A DNA stretch of 7,906 bases from CALJTV01 sp034433775. GTDB taxonomy: Bacteria; Chloroflexota; Dehalococcoidia; GIF9; UBA5629. Shown here in pieces: positions 6,212-7,906 of the stretch; position 1 is the stretch's first letter; each line of letters opens with the position of its first letter. Below the pieces are notes generated by a model that worked only from the letters and a program-made list of their open reading frames with translations, searched no databases and was not told the DNA's origin. The position numbers were made by a program, and so were the translations under genes. The DNA lies in contig DAOUAI010000002.1 in assembly GCA_034433775.1 (NCBI GenBank), positions 1-7,906 on the forward strand, read 5' to 3'.

Positions 6212-7057
6212 CTAATCGGCGTAGAAAGAAAAACCGAGCAGACCGGGACCGGTGTGAACGCCCATCAGCGGGGTGAACTCGGTGATGTAGACCTCAGCGC
6301 AATTGAACTCCGCTTTTACCCTTTCTGCCAGCCTCTGGGCCTCCTCAAGATCGTCGGCGTGGTGGATATTGATATGTAACTTAAGATTGCTCGCACTCTT
6401 CCGCAGCAATTGTAGCAGGAATTCGATGCCCTTTTTCTTTGTCCTGGGACGGGCTACTGGCATTGCCTCATCGTGGGCTGGAGAGTGCTGCAAAATGGGT
6501 TTCATATCCAGTATTGAGCCAGCCCATGCCGCTGCCCGTCCGATCCGCCCCAGACGGGCAAGATAATAAAGGGTGTCCAGCATGGCAAGAAGCCTCACCT
6601 TGCCCATTATCTTGCGAGCAGTCTCGACCGCTGCTGAAAGCGTCCCACCGGCTTTTGCCACCTTAGCTGTTTCCTGGACGATAAACCCCAGGGCACCACC
6701 GACAGCGCGGCTGTCGAATACCTCGATGACAGTATGGGGGAACTCCTCTTTAGCCATGTTTTTTGCCGCCGTTGCCGCCTCATAGGTCTTGCTCAGTATG
6801 CTGGTCAATGTGATGCAGAGTATATTTTCTGCCCTATCCGCTAATTTTCGGAAGACCTCCAGGAAATCGCCTACTGCTGCCGTCGCTGTGGTGGGCAGGT
6901 CCTGCTTGCGGCGCATGATTTTGTAGACCTCCTGAGCGGTGATATCGACGCCATCGCGGTAACTGTTGCCCTGGTACAATATATAGAGTGGCACCACGTG
7001 GATGTCATATTCCTTCACGACCTCAGGCGGCAAACAGCAGGTGCTATCGGTGACCAC
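6212..7057 (-). CDS. DegV family fatty-acid-binding protein (FakB-like)
   Basis: 281 residues from the GTG at 7055-7057. DegV proteins bind one fatty acid and, as FakB, present it to the kinase FakA for phosphorylation and phospholipid synthesis. Marks: TDST at 3-6; PTTAT at 55-59 (family TTSQPS, serines lost); TSILSKTY at 85-92 (family SSxLSGTY); FDS at 114-116; YLARLGRIGR at 165-174; DMKPIL at 184-189; and GVHTGPG at 266-272. T57, S86 and H268 are the likely carboxylate-holding residues. Codons before the GTG spell SKVAV, the normal first strand of DegV, behind a possible AUA start at 7070-7072 (286 residues). This GTG start is therefore a conservative call. No FakA kinase is in the window. 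The HpaB-like gene follows 34-40 bp downstream on the same strand. Confidence 0.88.
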   Translation of the reverse strand: MVTDSTCCLPPEVVKEYDIHVVPLYILYQGNSYRDGVDITAQEVYKIMRRKQDLPTTATAAVGDFLEVFRKLADRAENILCITLTSILSKTYEAATAAKNMAKEEFPHTVIEVFDSRAVGGALGFIVQETAKVAKAGGTLSAAVETARKIMGKVRLLAMLDTLYYLARLGRIGRAAAWAGSILDMKPILQHSPAHDEAMPVARPRTKKKGIEFLLQLLRKSASNLKLHINIHHADDLEEAQRLAERVKAEFNCAEVYITEFTPLMGVHTGPGLLGFSFYAD

Positions 7058-7062
7058 AGCTA

Positions 7063-7081
7063 CCTTGCTTATGGAGACCTC
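7063..7081 (-). promoter_or_regulatory. Two competing ribosome sites for DegV: GAGG before AUA, AAGG before GUG
   Basis: GAGG (7078-7081, within AAGAGGT) is 5 nt before ATA at 7070-7072. AAGG (7063-7066) is 5 nt before GTG at 7055-7057. The upstream site is the better Shine-Dalgarno and would give the family-typical N-terminus, but needs the rare AUA start. A stop codon (TAA, 7082-7084) closes the frame just above it. Confidence 0.5.
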
Positions 7082-7103
7082 TTATCCCTATTTGTCCGCC
7101 ACT

Positions 7104-7133
7104 ACTTTGCCATACGAGGTATCTACCTGTCAA
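7104..7133 (-). promoter_or_regulatory. Probable promoter of the DegV-HpaB-like transcript
   Basis: On the minus strand a perfect -35 TTGACA (7128-7133) is followed after 18 nt by TGG-CAAAGT (-10 at 7104-7109). The -10 hexamer is weak, but a TGn extension precedes it. RNA would begin near 7097, some 25 nt before the AUA codon. Confidence 0.45.
7117..7128. repeat. 12-bp dyad inside the DegV promoter spacer
   Basis: AGGTA-TC-TACCT is a perfect 5-2-5 inverted repeat. It sits between the -35 and -10 boxes of the DegV promoter, its last base shared with the -35, and 22 bp from the divergent promoter's -35. The position suits a repressor operator, but no regulator gene is in the window and the dyad is short enough to occur by chance. 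Confidence 0.35.
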
Positions 7134-7149
7134 GGTGTTGAGGTCAGAT

Positions 7150-7179
7150 TTGGTGCCTGTTATGGCTGTAAGCTATAAT
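7150..7179 (+). promoter_or_regulatory. Probable promoter of the DUF362 gene
   Basis: A perfect -10 TATAAT (7174-7179) has TTGGTG (7150-7155) 18 nt upstream, matching the first three bases of the -35 consensus. RNA would begin near 7186, leaving about 46 nt of leader before the ATG. Confidence 0.5.
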
Positions 7180-7231
7180 GTGGTGGGTAGTGTAATGAGT
7201 GCAGGTAGACGAATGGGTTCCTGAGGGATCG

Positions 7232-7906
7232 ATGACGAAAGTAAGCTTGGTATATACTGAAGACCGCTCCGAGGGGGTTAAGAAGGCTATCTCACTTCTC
7301 CAGTATAACCTGGTGAGGGGAAAGTCTGTGGTGCTCAAGCCAAACTTCAACACTGCTGATCCGGCACCCGGCTCCACGCATAATGACACGCTACGCACCT
7401 TGGTGGTTACTCTCAAAGAAATGGGAGCTACAAAGATTACTCTGGCAGAGCGCTGCGGACCCTTTGAGCCCACTCGCGAGGTGATGAAAAAGAAGGGCGT
7501 CTTCGAGCTGGCTAGAGAACTTGGCTTTGACATCCTCAACCTAGAGGAAATGGACGAAAGCGGCTGGGTGCACTTTCGCCCTAAGGACAGTCACTGGAAG
7601 GACGGCTTCCTCTTCCCCAGAGTCTATCTGGAGGCGGAATCGATTGTGCAGACCTGTTGTCTAAAGACACATGCTTATGGCGGGCATTTCACCATGTCGC
7701 TGAAGAATGCGGTGGGGATGGTGGCTGGTAAGGGTTACCCGTATATGGAGGAACTACACAGTTCTCCGCATATGAGAAAGATGATCGCTGAAATTAACAC
7801 CGCCTACACGCCCGATTTAATCGTCCTCGACGGTGTGGACGCCTTTGTGGATGGCGGTCCTGATAAGGGCACGCGGGTCAAAGCCAATGTCATGATAGCC
7901 GGCAAT
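7232..7906 (+). CDS. DUF362 domain protein (3' end missing)
   Basis: The frame is open from ATG 7232 to the window's end, giving 225 residues with no stop. DUF362 proteins are often fused to, or found beside, 4Fe-4S ferredoxin domains in anaerobes; their reaction is unknown. Family marks: VVLKPNFN at 33-40; a Rossmann-like first half with ATKITLAER at 66-74; CCLKTHAYGGHFTMSLKNAVG at 142-162, with the hallmark SLKN; LHSSPHMRKMIAEIN at 175-189; and PDLIVLDGVDAFVDGGP at 194-210. Any ferredoxin domain would lie past the right edge and cannot be judged. The start is supported by GAGGG 4 nt upstream and by the family-typical opening MTKVSLVYTED. An in-frame GTG at 7199 lacks a ribosome site. It diverges from DegV and appears to have its own promoter. 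Confidence 0.9.
   Translation, partial: MTKVSLVYTEDRSEGVKKAISLLQYNLVRGKSVVLKPNFNTADPAPGSTHNDTLRTLVVTLKEMGATKITLAERCGPFEPTREVMKKKGVFELARELGFDILNLEEMDESGWVHFRPKDSHWKDGFLFPRVYLEAESIVQTCCLKTHAYGGHFTMSLKNAVGMVAGKGYPYMEELHSSPHMRKMIAEINTAYTPDLIVLDGVDAFVDGGPDKGTRVKANVMIAGN

Noticed and set aside
7199..7201. In-frame GTG as an earlier start for DUF362
   Set aside because: No ribosome site precedes it and the extra 11 residues do not resemble the family N-terminus; ATG 7232 has GAGGG just upstream.
7144..7539. 131-codon open frame on the minus strand
   Set aside because: It lies antisense to the DUF362 gene, whose conserved motifs are clear in the plus-strand frame; its own translation shows no family pattern.
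1..7906. CRISPR array, tRNA or rRNA gene, transposase, or defence system
   Set aside because: No evenly spaced direct repeats, no cloverleaf or rRNA-like segment, and no nuclease/helicase/transposase gene cluster was seen; the exonuclease stands alone with a housekeeping-type domain.

Overview
The window looks like an ordinary stretch of an anaerobic bacterial chromosome. GC is moderate, genes are closely packed on both strands, and most genes with a visible ribosome site have a purine-rich Shine-Dalgarno. The gene content points to an anaerobe of the Dehalococcoidia (Chloroflexota) or a similar sediment or groundwater lineage: an Isf-like flavoprotein, a HpaB/4-hydroxybutyryl-CoA dehydratase superfamily enzyme, a DUF362 protein, DegV, and an oxalate/formate-antiporter-like MFS carrier. 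That assignment is an inference from gene content; no marker gene (rRNA, ribosomal protein) is present. No tRNA, rRNA, CRISPR array, phage gene or transposase was seen.

Layout. (1) Bases 2-478, plus strand: 3' part of a gamma-class carbonic anhydrase-like protein, cut by the left edge. It converges, with a 7-bp gap, on a minus-strand pair. (2) 1220-2506 and 486-1208, minus strand: an MFS transporter followed by a flavoprotein with a four-cysteine motif. The transporter's stop codon overlaps the flavoprotein's ribosome site, so they are almost certainly co-transcribed. (3) 2507-2708: a 202-bp intergenic region with a probable promoter for that pair and three short hairpins, two of them resembling a dispersed REP-like element. 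(4) 2709-3209, minus: a compact YprB-like DEDD exonuclease with an extended -10 promoter. It diverges from (5) 3320-4720, plus: a 14-TM DHA2-type MFS exporter with no visible ribosome site. (6) 6212-7057 (possibly to 7072) and 4738-6171, minus: a DegV fatty-acid-binding protein followed by a HpaB/AbfD superfamily enzyme, probably one transcript. (7) 7073-7231: a divergent control region with back-to-back promoters and a small dyad. (8) 7232-7906, plus: the 5' part of a DUF362 protein, cut by the right edge.

How the genes may work together. The minus-strand pairs each couple a small-molecule handling protein with a redox or enzyme partner: carrier plus flavoprotein, and lipid binder plus HpaB-like enzyme. 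No complete pathway is visible. The most notable item is the HpaB/AbfD-like enzyme. By alignment from memory it has lost three of the four iron-sulfur ligands of 4-hydroxybutyryl-CoA dehydratase and also the substrate-binding residues of HpaB monooxygenases, so its reaction is unknown. The second is the DegV gene, whose natural N-terminus seems to begin at an AUA codon behind a good ribosome site. I did not find a convincing new multi-gene system.
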